From contig BLZA01000018.1 of NCBI GenBank assembly GCA_013423385.1, positions 496,001 to 560,000 on the forward strand: a DNA stretch of 64,000 nt, given 5' to 3'. The position numbers were made by a program, and so were the translations under genes. The notes beneath the pieces were generated by a model. The model ran no database searches, was not told the origin of the DNA, and saw nothing but the letters and a program-made list of their open reading frames with translations. Each line of letters begins with the position of its first letter. Positions within the stretch are counted from its first letter, which is position 1. Positions 24,125-36,000 of this stretch are shown in pieces. This stretch comes from Naganishia liquefaciens (taxonomy: Eukaryota; Basidiomycota; Tremellomycetes; Filobasidiales; Filobasidiaceae).

Positions 24125-26075
24125 ATGTCCTCCCTCGTCTGGATCTCGAGCCTCACAGTCCTCGCGGCATCAATATGGGCTTTCACCGCGCTCCCTCGAC
24201 CGCCTCCAGATGCGCAAATAGCAATCCAGACCACCGCGGCCCATGAATCTCCGACGGCACCACTTCCATCACTTATCGTGCCCTGCATCACCTCGCACCG
24301 ACGATTCCTTCCCGTCACGGCAATACACAGCTTCTCTTATCCGCTGATATATCTCGCGCTCGATCTCGACTCGCTTGAGGCTGGGGCACTGGATCTGAAA
24401 CGCTCAAGGGGATTCCTGTATGGCGGGAAACCATGGCGGTCGATTCTAGGGATCCAGGCGGGAGCATACCTCGAGCAACAAAGCACTCCTCGGACGATTA
24501 AAGAGCGGCTTGTAAGGCTGATGGAAGAGAGCGGGGTGGAGAAAGGACAGGTGGGAAGGGTTTGGATGGTGACGATGCCTTCCTACCTTGGGAAAGCTGG
24601 GATTAACCCCTTGACGACGTATTTTGTCTACCGTACGGGTACATTGGATCTACTGGGAATGGTTTTAGAAGTGCACAATACTTTCGAAGAGAGGTAAGTC
24701 TCGCAAATTGAGCTTTCGATGTAAAGCTGATTTTGTATAGACACATCTACGTGCTTCGCACCGGCGTTAACGAGGAGGACAGATCGACCCTTGCCGCTGG
24801 ACACCATCACGCTTGGATATTCCCTCGAACATTCCACGTATCACCGTTCAACAACCGTGCAGGCTACTACCGGCTCGACGTCCAAGATCCTTTTCATAAA
24901 CAACCGGGATCTGACACCGCTTTCCCGAAATTCAAAGTGACACTTAACCTCCTCACCCAAGCGCACGCTCCAAAACTCTATGCAGTTCTCATGAATCATC
25001 CGACACAAACACCGGGCTTCATTACAACCGCCAACATCATCCGCTCAGTCATTCTCACACAACCGTGGTCGCTCTTCCTAACGACTCCGCGAATTCTCGC
25101 TCAGGCATGGATACTACATTACCGAAAACACCTCGTCGTTTATCCCCGACCCGAACCTGCGCATCCATCAAGTCCGGCAGGAAGCGAAGTAACGCTGGTT
25201 GATGATGATGATGACGCACCTCAATCGGGACTTTCGAAGGGGTGGAATCCCGTTGAGCGGGATATCATGAAAATTGGAAGGGCGATCGGGTGGCAGGCGG
25301 TTGGGTCGACGGAGAGATATGCTGGGGATCAATTGGTGCAACCTTGGCTGAAAGACAGGTGCAAGGAAGTAGGAGTGAGCGTGAACATCATTTTCACGAA
25401 TAGAGAGAGGGAGGAGGTATTGATCGATGCTGGGTGCGTGCTCCGCTTGACTGCAGTTCCTCTCTGGAAGAGCTAACAAATGAGAATAGTAAACATGCAT
25501 CGGTATTAAGAATCACCACTCGACATCCGTTCTTCTATACGCAACTCCTCAGCGCAGAGACGCCACGGAATTTCTTAATGACCGCCGACGCAGACCACCA
25601 TACACACGTTTCGTCCTCGGAGCTATTTGAACGTTTTTTCTCGCCATCAGACGTTCCCGCGCCTTCTATAACGCGCGACCAATACATCACGGCGACCTTG
25701 CGCAGAAGCTACCTTCTGTTCCTCCTTGGTTTCTCCATCAAGCCTCCCCCGCCAGATATTCTTCATACTCCGCCGTTACATTTCCTCTATCACCGCATTT
25801 CGACACCCATGAGGCTCTGGCAAAGATTCATGATCATTCGCATTATTGCGGCTGCGTATTACACGGATATGCTCGAGGAATGGATCATGTGGAAGGTAGG
25901 AGCGCGATTCGTCAAGGGGCAGGAACCATGGGGTACCTGGGCAAGGGCTGTCGAAGGACATTGGCGGGCAAAGCGCAGCGAGGCGTCTGGTCAGACAAAG
26001 GCTGCCGGACTGACGCCAGAAGAGGAAGAAATGGATCGGGTGTGGGGATCGATTGTTGTACAAGCAGGGAATTGA
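24125..26075 (+). CDS. DUF1365 family protein
   Basis: A fungal member of the DUF1365 family, whose molecular function is not established. The start is the ATG at 24125 with an N-terminal hydrophobic segment (MSSLVWISSLTVLAASIWAF), likely a membrane anchor or signal. Family blocks: ITSHRRFLPVTAIHSFSYPL near residue 60 (the typical HxR...F.Y opening), TLAAGHHHAWIFPRTFHVSP, FNNRAGYYRLDVQDPF and ASVLRITTRHPFFYTQLL. Two introns are clear: about 24693-24739, and about 25436-25488 where GG joins to T. A Ser/Asp-rich linker near 25160-25230 (VDDDDDAP) is low complexity. The C-terminus is basic and helical, with a second hydrophobic helix (RSYLLFLLGFSIKP). Total is roughly 610 residues. It is intact. 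Confidence 0.85.
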
Positions 26076-26751
26076 AGCAAGGATTTGCGCATAGACTTTG
26101 GTTTCCGTGGTTCGCATTTCGTGGTCAGTACAATTCTTGTGAATGAGTCGATCGGGCAAGTCGGCCGTGATTGTGGCAGTCGCGCTCAGACTCTTGCTTG
26201 CTACTCGCGCAGAAGCTGTCCCGAGCGTTGAAAGGACTTGATCGTAGCTCCTTTGGAGGACTGCTTTGGCCGGGAAAATCTGGGCGGGAGCGAAATCGGC
26301 CTTGCGACGGTGCCATTCGCAAGCCTTCTCCGTTCTTGGGCTGTCTCGAAAACAGGACTGAGAATCTCTTCCGGGGTCCCTCTGGCTATTTTTACAAGAT
26401 ATCTCCAGAATGCCAGCAAAGATACTGTTCGGCAGCACTGCCTTCCGAAGTAGCGCACATTGTGATCGCCTGTTCCGAGTGTGAGTCTTGAGGGGGACAC
26501 AAAGGTGTGACTCAAGTCTAAATGCTCCACATACAAGAACTTCTGGCATCTTGTGATAGGAAGTCAAGGACATCTTGCCTTGCATTGCGATCAATGCTCA
26601 ATTGCCTTCAAGATTATCCTTCACAAAGGAGCTGAACTGCTGGAATCTTGGTATTCTAAGGCACTTGCTTTTTTTTGGAACGATTTGTAGTGTTCATATC
26701 TGAGTAGATATACGCATCGTTTGGACTGGGAGGTACGAGCGTCTCTAGATT
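26076..26751. other. intergenic
   Basis: An 819-base open frame on the minus strand (25776-26594) half overlaps the DUF1365 coding exon and looks like a shadow. Nothing else was seen. Confidence 0.35.
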
Positions 26752-27727
26752 ATGCATCTCAGAAAAGCTGTTTTCCATCATTTCGCCCTCAGAAATCCGA
26801 CCGGCGCTCCCGTTCCGATGCAATCGCTTCTAACAATCGATGATGATGAAATAATGTCAACGGCTAGGTCTTTAGATAATGCGATGCAAGGAGTATGGGA
26901 TACTCCAAATTTTCCCTTTGACTCCATCAATGCGGCGTCGGAAATTTCCAGATTTGCGGACTATGTTTACGACGGCTGAACCAATGAGAGCTCAGGTGAC
27001 TACTCCCCTGTGAGGGAGTTTCGCCACCAGAGACAGCCGAGAAAAGTCTCGGAGGGGGACCAGGTACAAAACACACAAGTTTCTCGAACGAGATAGGTGC
27101 ACAGCATCCCTTCAAGCTGGGTTTCCCGAGATAAAGTACATATGACGACCCAAACGCTTGTTCCATCGGCTAGGTAAGGCGTAGAAACAACCGACGATTC
27201 GCGCTCATTGAGGCTTCGGATCTTTGATGCGACTGATTACTGCTCGGACCGAAAATCAAGCATTTCCCCTCGACTACACCCGGAATTCTCAGAACAGGTA
27301 GGCATGCTGATGGATGATGGGTTAAAGAGCAATGCGTTGGAAGCAGAGCAACCGCAACATCCCGGTGTGAAGGAGGTTATATTGTTGGAATGGGTCTGGG
27401 GCGGCTGAACGACGCAAGGTAATGGGCATTTTCCTCCTTCGCCGATTCATCAAGCAGCGATCTGGCGCAAGGAAGGAATTTCCGACGGTGTTGAGGAATA
27501 TACTGATTTACAATATGTCCATGCTTGTGATGCTGCAAGACCTGACCGTCGAGGAGCGAAGATGCTACGATTCCCAATCTCGAAATTACAATCTGCAGGC
27601 TAATCGATCAAATGAACCGCCTCAGCTAGTGAACGATGTAGACTCGGAGCAGCCGGAAGAGGAGCCAGTTCGGACAGATACTCCTTTATCGACATATGTA
27701 CCTGATGAATGGCTGATTACCGCTTAG
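26752..27727 (+). CDS. hypothetical, possibly intron-rich gene (structure unresolved)
   Basis: Not recognised. Three successive open segments lie on the + strand: 26752-26979 (MHLRKAVFHHFALRNPTGAP..., acidic, ending ADYVYDG), 27208-27408 (MRLRIFDATDYCSDRKSS...) and 27422-27727. The last is acidic at its end (DVDSEQPEEEPVRTD, then YVPDEWLITA). Between them are several short GT...AG intervals of 32-45 bp that could be introns, but I could not make one consistent reading frame. It may be one gene, a decayed gene, or chance. Confidence 0.25.
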
Positions 27728-27789
27728 ATGAAAGATGTCGATGATACGTGCGCCTGGATGAATGTGTGAAGCTTGGAAACGATAGTCGT

Positions 27790-28083
27790 CTATTCCATAT
27801 CTAATCGTTCAGTCGCCCTCGGAGCATCATTCAGTATTCGACGATATCTCTTCTCAGCATCTAGACGTATAACAACGTGGTGTTCTTGTCTGACGATAAC
27901 TGTGTTCAAAGGGTTTGCTAGGTAGCTATGCCACATAGCAAGGTGGGCTTGTGTCGCGCTTAGATTTCGCTGAACGAACAAAGGCGCGAGGCTGAGCGCG
28001 TAATCAGCGGCCGGTGATCGCCTTAGACATGTCGGACGTGATGGATAGGTCAAGGTGGGACGGTGTATCGGTAGACGCGACAT
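27790..28083 (-). CDS. small hypothetical protein, possibly mitochondrial
   Basis: Single-exon frame of 97 residues starting at the ATG at 28083, divergent to the Red1-like gene with a spacer of about 196 bp. The N-terminus (MSRLPIHRPTLTYPSRPTCL) is rich in Arg, Ser, Thr and Pro and lacks acidic residues, as mitochondrial leaders do. The middle (HLAMWHSYLANPLNTVIVRQ) is weakly amphipathic and the C-terminus is charged (RLDAEKRYRRILNDA). No family was recognised. The composition and promoter-sharing position support it; an unrelated shadow frame remains possible. Confidence 0.4.
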   Translation of the reverse strand: MSRLPIHRPTLTYPSRPTCLRRSPAADYALSLAPLFVQRNLSATQAHLAMWHSYLANPLNTVIVRQEHHVVIRLDAEKRYRRILNDAPRATERLDME

Positions 28084-28279
28084 AGCGGCACTCGCCCGTC
28101 ATCAGACGTCGTCAACTAAAAAGCCTCGCCCTCACGACCTCTGTCATTCGTCGCATCGTTGTCGCGATTTTGGGTCAAAGGACTCTTCTTCGTCTTTATA
28201 TCTAGTGATCGTCCTTCACGTGAGTCGACGAGCTATACCTTACCTGTAATGGATATATCCTGATCAGAGTCTACGCAGG

Positions 28280-31200
28280 ATGGGTCAAAGAGCAAGCAAG
28301 CCCGTCGCGCAAGGCGATCAGTCAAAGCCGCCGCCGCCGCCGCCAGCGGCTTCGTCTCCGCAAACTCAGCCAGCAACGACTGCACGGCCAATCAGCAAGG
28401 ATGAATCTCGTGATCACGTTCTGCCGAAACCCGTGGAACGCACGATAGCGTCCATTCCATCGGCGACAGCTCATTCGAAGCAGGCCGTAGCGGGATCAAC
28501 CTCGACCGCACCGGAAAGGAGGCCAGAGGATAAACCGCCAGGGACATCGCCACAGAGAGCACTGTCGAATAGGGAACCGCCGAAGAGCGTCACAAGCAGC
28601 TCGAAGCCGTCGATTCAGCAAGAGCCTGCGACCGTGTCCGTGCAGAAGCAGCCTGTTCCGGTACAACAGCCGAAAGCAGCTCCGCCGCCATTACAGCCAT
28701 CGACGTCGAGCGTTGTTCCGCAACGTTCCAATCAGCAACAGACATCGCTACAGTCAAAACAGACCACGTCGCAGGCCACGTCGGCGGTACAGACTCAGCC
28801 ATCGATTGTGAAGCAATCAAAGCCTGTGCAGAAATCGATTCAAAAGAGCACGATGCAAAAGGAATCGTCCTCGAAGCAGACAGGTCAGGATAAACAACAG
28901 CAGATTTCATCTGCAAAGCAAATACCTGCGCAGAAACAGCCGCATCCAACTCAACAAAAGCAGTCGTATCCCCCGACCCAATCGAAGGCTGCAGAAATAA
29001 ATGGACAGCGTACTGTACAACCGACGCAAGCGGGAGGACCCTCAAAGCAGCATGCCCATCATCAACAAGCGGCTCAAGCAAAGCAACCAGCACCAGCGCA
29101 TCCCACCAACCCCAATAGCCTTCCGAAGCCGCCGAAGAAAAAGAAACAAAAACAAGCGAAGGCAGGCACTGCGAATGCGCTGAACGGCAACGTCAATAAG
29201 GCACAGCGCAAGCCCGTTTCGACCCTGCATGACAAGTCCGAGGTTCTATCGAACGGCGGACCAACAAGGCGTCACATCTCATCGCCCCCGAGACTTGTCA
29301 TCACGAGCGTGATTCCAGGCTCCCAGGTTGAATCGGCCACTTCAGATTCCTTTGGGCTAGATACCGCGAAAGTGGGCGAGAAGCGTCGACTACCCGAAGA
29401 GGCTACTCTTACGAGCAAATCGACCGGTTCAATACCAATGGGAGGCCCAGCTTCCGAACACCAAAGCAAGATCGTCAGAAGGGACGGAGATGTTGATACG
29501 GCTGACGCCAAAGAGAGCATTGTTGGAAAGGCGCCACCACGTGCCGTTGTCGAGGAGAAAGAGGAAGGCGAGATCAGCGATGAAGAGATGGATCAGGCGC
29601 CAATTCCGTCTGTCCAGTCAGTCGGCAAGACAAGTCTCCTCGATCGAATCGGCACTCCCGTCTCGGCACCGATCGGCCATACGACTCCGTTTAGCGGAAG
29701 TCTGCCAGCGCGAATGGATCCGACATTGATGTCGAGGATTAACGCTAGGGGACCCGCTTTTAGACAGTCCGCAGGGCTCCAGTATACTCCGTACCCTTCC
29801 CGTCCGCCACCTCGTGCGGCTAAAACAGTCGTCCCATCCGAAAACAAGCCTCCAAACGCTGTTCCCATGCCAACAGCTAGTTCGAGCAATGGGAAGATGA
29901 ATGGCGCTAATGTCGTCAGAAAGGGCGTGATCGGGAGGTCGGGCAACCAAACGACTGTCAATGGTGTGGCCATCCCTGTGCCAAAGGGACATGGGGAAGG
30001 TCAGCGTACGTTGCCATCCTTCGCCGCTTGTTGAATATCGCTCATTTCTTCCTGTCACAGTGGATGAAGCCGGTCAGCGAGAATTAATCGAGATCATCGT
30101 GGAATTGCATAACAAAGGGATTTCAACGGCGCAACTAACACAGCGCGGGGTACCCACTCAGTTGATCAACAAGGTCATGAGGGCGCTCGCAAGACCAGCT
30201 CCGACTACAGATGGGAAAACCGACGGGAGGTCATCCGCCCCTTCGACCAATTCCGCACGGCGAGCGAGTCATCCAGTGTCGCAGCTTGACCCAATGTCAG
30301 CCTCTTTCATACCCGTGCAAGTTGACGGCGGTAATGAGGTGGATATGGATATGGATATCGATTCCGAGAATGAGCAGACGCCGAAGATGCCGTCCAGCGT
30401 GCCTCAGATACCGATGAACCCCCTGCCAGTTCCATCTGCTTGTGAGTGGCATTCTCGTGCAGGAAGATGTCCGACCTGAACGTCTTTTTCCAGCGATGGG
30501 ATGGATGCCCATGCCTCCCTTTCTGCCCACAATCCCAATGTCATTCCCTCAACCTCCACCGCCACCACCAACGGTTCCCGCACAACTTCCACCCCCGCCT
30601 TTTGAGCCAAAACTCAGCTTGAAAGAATTGAAAGCCAAGCTTTTGGCGAACCGCAAGATGAAGAAAAGTGCATCGGCTGCAGACACGCCGGATGTCTCGG
30701 ACATCGATACGCCGACGCTTTCGCACCTGACCCCCTCGGCAAGCCTTCTTCCACCGATCGCGGTGTCAGACGCGCAAGAGGTGCTTGACCAATCGCCCCA
30801 ACCACCGTCCCCGCCCACTATGCCGGAAAGCATTGCATCGATTACTTCACCTCAAATCAGCACCGTAAATCCCGTACCCGTTCCAGTCAATTCCCGTCGA
30901 CCTGGTGCTGCGGACTTTGTTGATGTACCTCCTTCGCGGCTGGCCTCCTCGACATTTTTCCGTGGCAATGCACGCAGAACGTTCGCGCCACCGCAGCCGA
31001 AGAGGCTTGTCGTGGATCTCGGAGACACGTCGGACTATTCGGATAGTGATGAAGAATCGAACCCGGACCGCGACATGTCTCTTCCGGTGGAACCCGAGCC
31101 AGACCATGCGACGGCTTTGCGCTTGATGCACGAAGCTGAACTTCGCGTCGCACTGGAGCGAAAGAAGGCGCAACTGCTCGAAAATCGCGCCAAGATAGCT

Positions 31201-32523
31201 GCATATGCGGCGCGAAAGAAGGCAGCTACCATGCCCACGGCGAGCAACGATGCCGTAACTACCCCTTCACCCACTATGGTTCCGACAGGCCTAGCGCTGG
31301 CGGTCCCTTCTGATACGGAGAAGCTGTCGATCTCGCCTACGATATCCAGAGCATCTGTCGAGTCTTCTGACAGACATCAAACGCCTAGCGCCCCGCCAGC
31401 TGAAACAAACATCACGGGCGGTGCGGATGCTTGAGTATCCTCGTGGCAATCAAACTGATCTCTGGCACCTCGCGCAGGAACGGCAGCAATGTCGGATATA
31501 GGGAAGAAGTCGACAGAGATTGCCGCCGTGAAGGGCAAAGCATCCTGTGAGCCAGATCGCACACGTTTTCTATGATCGAGGCGTGATGGTCACAACAGCT
31601 TCGCGCTCTTGCCATCTCGTCGTAGCTGACTACCTGTATTTGTCGCAAACCACTCTAGCCGCGACAGCAACTGCGACTACGTCCGTTATCGATCTAAGCG
31701 AAGAGGAGGAACCCGTAAGCAATCTTTTAATTCGTAGGCCGGGATGCCTGAATGCGTTCTTGTCCCAGGCACAGACTACATCGAAGGTGGCGTCGGCTTC
31801 AGTATGTTCCCTTTATGAGAGGAGATATGGTGGCTAAGTGTCGGCTGGGTGGCTCAGGCACACTTCAAGCCGTACCATTTCTTCATGCCTCACCCCTTGA
31901 CGAGCGATCGCTCAAAGACCAAAACCAGTGCTGACGTTCTTGATTTGGACCAATTGAAAAACATCAGCCTGTCTAGGCTGATGACGGAACACCGGGCGAA
32001 GACGGGCAGAGACGAAGACCCAGTCGTATGCAAGTACGAATTACGTGGCGGCGCTTGTAATCTGCCGGACTGTCCAGACTTTCACATGCGTAGGGAAATG
32101 GTGGCGAGTCGTAAGTGCAGTACATCCTGAAGCACCTCTTATGCTCGGCAATCGAACGTCGCTGGCTTACCCTTAAGACCGGGTCTTCCAGAACAAGACC
32201 TTTTGCGTTATTTAGATATGGTAATACCGGTCAAGAAGTCGTCGCCGTCGAATGTCATCACAGCTCGGGAGCACTTGCAACAACTGATCCGGTCGAAGCC
32301 TGATGTTCCCTCGAAATTGGCAGAGCCCGGACCATTAGACGTGGCGATCGAAAACAGCAAAGATTCAGCGATACGTGAAAAGGCACAGAAGATCAAGGTC
32401 ATCAAGCAACGCAAAGCAGAATTATTATACCAGGATCGAAAATCGGATGTGGAACAGTTTCTCACTGAACTTCGCAAAACGATGCACGACTTTTCCACAG
32501 GTGCTGACATGACTGATTTCTGA
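28280..32523 (+). CDS. Red1/ZFC3H1-like protein with C-terminal C3H1 zinc finger
   Basis: Likely a nuclear scaffold that helps pass RNAs to the exosome, as Red1 (fission yeast) and ZFC3H1 (human) do together with the Mtr4-type helicase. The ATG at 28280 begins MGQRASKPVAQGDQ. Exon 1 (28280 to about 30003) is disordered: a Pro run, then Gln/Ser/Lys-rich text. Exon 2 holds a helix, RELIEIIVELHNKGIST. Exon 3 (about 30494-31400) has a Pro run and a coiled coil ALRLMHEAELRVALERKKAQ. Later exons carry IDLSEEEE and, at 32029-32085, CKYELRGGACNLPDCPDFH, a Cys-x8-Cys-x4-Cys-x3-His finger of the zf-C3H1 (PF10650) type. The last exon is a Lys-rich helix ending GADMTDF. About seven introns. The finger type and layout fit Red1, but the disordered part gives no independent support. 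Confidence 0.72.
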
Positions 32524-33001
32524 TGTCGTTCAGGGAAATGAAAAAGCAGGCGAAAAAAAAAAGAAAAAAAGAAGAAGAGCGAGAAGAGAAGAGAAGACGA
32601 CAGCGTTGATCACAAGATACTCGTTTAAGAGCGCGGCCGCGAGATGATGCGCACAGCGTTCATTAGTCGATTCGGGGAATGGAGCGACAGCAAGAACACT
32701 GTCGCTTGATCCCTGGAACTCGACAAATACCAAGCCAAATCTTCGAGGCTATGCTAATTGCACCGGTAGGCGCAGTACCTGTGTGTGGCTATATAGCTCC
32801 TTTCCTGGAACACATTGTTTGGCAGATCCATGCCTTTATGCATATTTGTTCGCATGATCTCGAACCATTGCATGCTTGAAATATGGCATAAACCATCAGG
32901 GTATAAGAGAGAGTACAACCATTGCCCGACTCGACCGAAAGATGAGTAGTGTCCTTGATTCGATACAACCAGATACAACCAATCAGATGCGGCCCACAAA
33001 T
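32524..33001. other. convergent 3' intergenic region
   Basis: This lies between the ends of the Red1-like (+) and BTB (-) genes. A purine-only tract of about 60 bp lies at about 32540-32600. Confidence 0.5.
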
Positions 33002-36000
33002 CTATATAACGCCCATTACCACGGTCGCGCGCAAACTCCTCAGATCCTTCTGTTTCCACTCTTCGAAACCTGAAGTTGACGACTCGCCCGATCTCGTCGA
33101 GGTGTCTAATATCGGGTCTGAGATCCAACCGAGCACACCTTGATCTAATCTCTCCCGATTGTTAGGCGCACTGTCGATGATCGGATTCGGATGCCCAAAG
33201 CTGACGCTGGGTCCGCTTCTCGCTCGGCCCGTGCGCGGACGTGCACTTCGCTCACCCGAGGCGGGCGAGTCAAGTTCGTCTGCAAACGTGATAGACGTCG
33301 ATGCCGGAGGACCAGTGGCTAAAGGTGCGGGATAGCTCGATAGGTATTCCTGCGAGCGCAGGGAAGAAGACTTCCATCCCCAAGATTGAGAGATAGTGAA
33401 AACGTCGGGTCCGGAGCTAAAGAAGCGATATGAGCGCCGACCTACAGGACGAGGTATTCTCTCACCTGAATCTCGTGAGTGCCGTCCCCATCGCGCTAGC
33501 GCAACTTATGGAGAAGAAGACCTAGAGACACGTCGGCGGGTGAAGCATGACCAAGCAGGAAGCTACTGACCTTGGAAGTTTTCCTTGAATCGCGGTAAGG
33601 AGCGTTCAGCCCCTTCTGGTGGGTGTCGTCCCGCTTCGGCGTCGCCCAGTATCGGTCGGTGAAGATATCGGCGGAAGGCGGACCTTCGCCGTTTCTTCTT
33701 CCTAGACCTTCGTCATCTGAAAGAGCCCCTGTGGGACTCATAGATCTCGGCATTGATCCGACTGGCGTGACGGACATGGTCCGCTGAATGGTCAGAGGAT
33801 GCGATGTGGTGTGGGCTTGAGGATAGGTGTGCAAAGCTCCCGTAGACGCGTTCCAAGGAAGAGACGGGACATTGTCGTCCACCGCGGTTGCGCTTCGTGA
33901 TCGGACTGCTATTGATGCTGCACGATGCGAGGACGGAAACGGTACAGGCTCAAGCATGGACTGGCGATGTAGGTAGATCCCCAATTGAACGCCCTTGTCC
34001 TTTTTGCGTATGGTTTGTACATAAATATTGAAGTAGCTCCCTATGTCGCGATGAGTGACTGTAAAAGACACCCGAACACACCCGACTCACCAGCGTGAAA
34101 GACCGTATGAGAGTAAGCCCGCTCTTTCTCCCCAAGCTTGTCTATTCCCCAAAACTCTACCGAGAATCTGAAAGGCTCGTAGCGAGACCAGAGTGCCTCG
34201 TCATCATATTGTTTCCCACTCATCCCGCGCTGATGGGCCGCCACGATCTCTCGACCTGTTCGCATCGGTGTCGAGAATCCGTAGTACGGGTCTCCGGCGT
34301 CACCGCTCTGTACGCCGAGATCAAACGTCGTTCGCGTGGGCGACTGGTCAACTGGCATGCGCGGCCCAAGGTCGGGCAGGCCATTTGTCGGGTTGAATTC
34401 CGACAGCGAGTTGACTGCGTCGCCGATTCGCAAGGTGCTGTCTGTGGGCACAGGCCAGAATGGCCGATCGAGCTCGGACGTAAAAGGTCCAAAGAACGCT
34501 GGCGGCGCACCAGATGCTGGACTGTCGGCTCGGGCGTTCCCGCGTCTGGACGATCCTGATGACGTCGGTGTCAGCCATCCCTTTCTGCCGACGCTCGACT
34601 TCGGGGTGGCCAATTCGCAGATTTCCGCTGTCGTAACCGCAACGCCGTTTTTAGGGACGTCTGTCTCGCCGCGTCTACCCGAAGTTCCGTCTTGTCGGTA
34701 TGCTGTAATCTTGCCTTGATAGTCCGCCGATGACCAAAGAGCAGATTGTAAGACGCCGAGAGGAACGTATGGCTGTCCTGTCGCAGGGTTCATATCGGCG
34801 GAAAGGAGCGAAAGTTGCTCGAAAGTCTGCGCGAAGTCAGAGGAGCAGGAGTGTGGGCAGACAGGAGACGTACCATGTGACTGTAATAGATCCCCCTTTC
34901 AAAAATTAAAGCCAACTCGTCGGCCTCCCGCGCCTCTTCCTCTTCTGACTCATGAGCCAGCGATTCGCCTGAGCGTAGCGCCACGACGCGCTTGGCAAAC
35001 TCGTACCGTTCCATCTCGTTCCGTACCCAAAATGCGTCGCTCGAAATGACGATTCGAACCCATTCTGCCGTAAGACCGCCTCGCGCCCAGATACGAAGCG
35101 AAGCCGTGCGAGGAGGCGCATCGACAGGCGTTTCTGGAGCGGCGGTCCAACTGGCGCTATGGGTGTGTCGAGCGGGCGACTGTTTGCTGCCTGTTTCGGA
35201 CAAGCTGATCCCACGCATGCGGCCAACGAGAGGTGGATCCTTGCTCTTGCCATCGCTATCAGCGCCAGTAACCTCGGTCGCTTCAGTCGCCGTCCGCGCC
35301 ATCTCCTCCTCTATCGGCAAGATATCCACTCCCCATCTACACAGCCAACTCACGCACGCCTGACCGATTTTCTCGCCCGCAAAGCCGTAAAAGTACCGCG
35401 GCGCACGTGCTCCGGACGTGGACGCATCATCATGCGTCGGCGGCTCGTCTTTGGGTGCAGCGGCACATGATTCCTTCTTGATGTCATCTGTCTCCAGCGA
35501 GGGAGGTCGGTATCCAACACTCCTCAACGATGAAGCCCTTGTGGGACCGATCGTAGAGTTGTCGACCGTCCGCACGCTCTCCCCGTCGAAGGCATCGGGA
35601 TCGTACCGCCTCGCGACCCGTTCCATCCCGACCGCCGGTCCGTGCAGTTCCTCGTCTTCCTGGTCATCCTCTGCGTCTCCGATCCCGCGACCGATCGCGA
35701 ATTCGAGGTATCGGACGACGCTCCACGGCCCAACGCTCGCCAAGACGCCTCCGAGGCATTCCCGGATGAGCGGATTGTAGCCTAGGTAGATGGCTGTAGC
35801 GAGAATGGAGAGCAAAAGGCGCGGCGAGGTCTCTTGCGTCTCTGGCGAACTCGGTACGCGCTGTGGCGTCGGAGCGTACGGGAATGATGGTGTGAGCGGA
35901 TGGGAGGGCGTCGGAAGGAGATGAGGCGGGATTTTGAGAGTGGGATGGGGAGAGTAGAGTCTTGCTAGACAGATTCTGGTGAGAATGAAAGGTCAGCGAC

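Noticed and set aside
25776-26594. 272-codon minus-strand frame
   Set aside because: Its first half is antisense to the DUF1365 coding exon, and the rest has no family resemblance or splice pattern.
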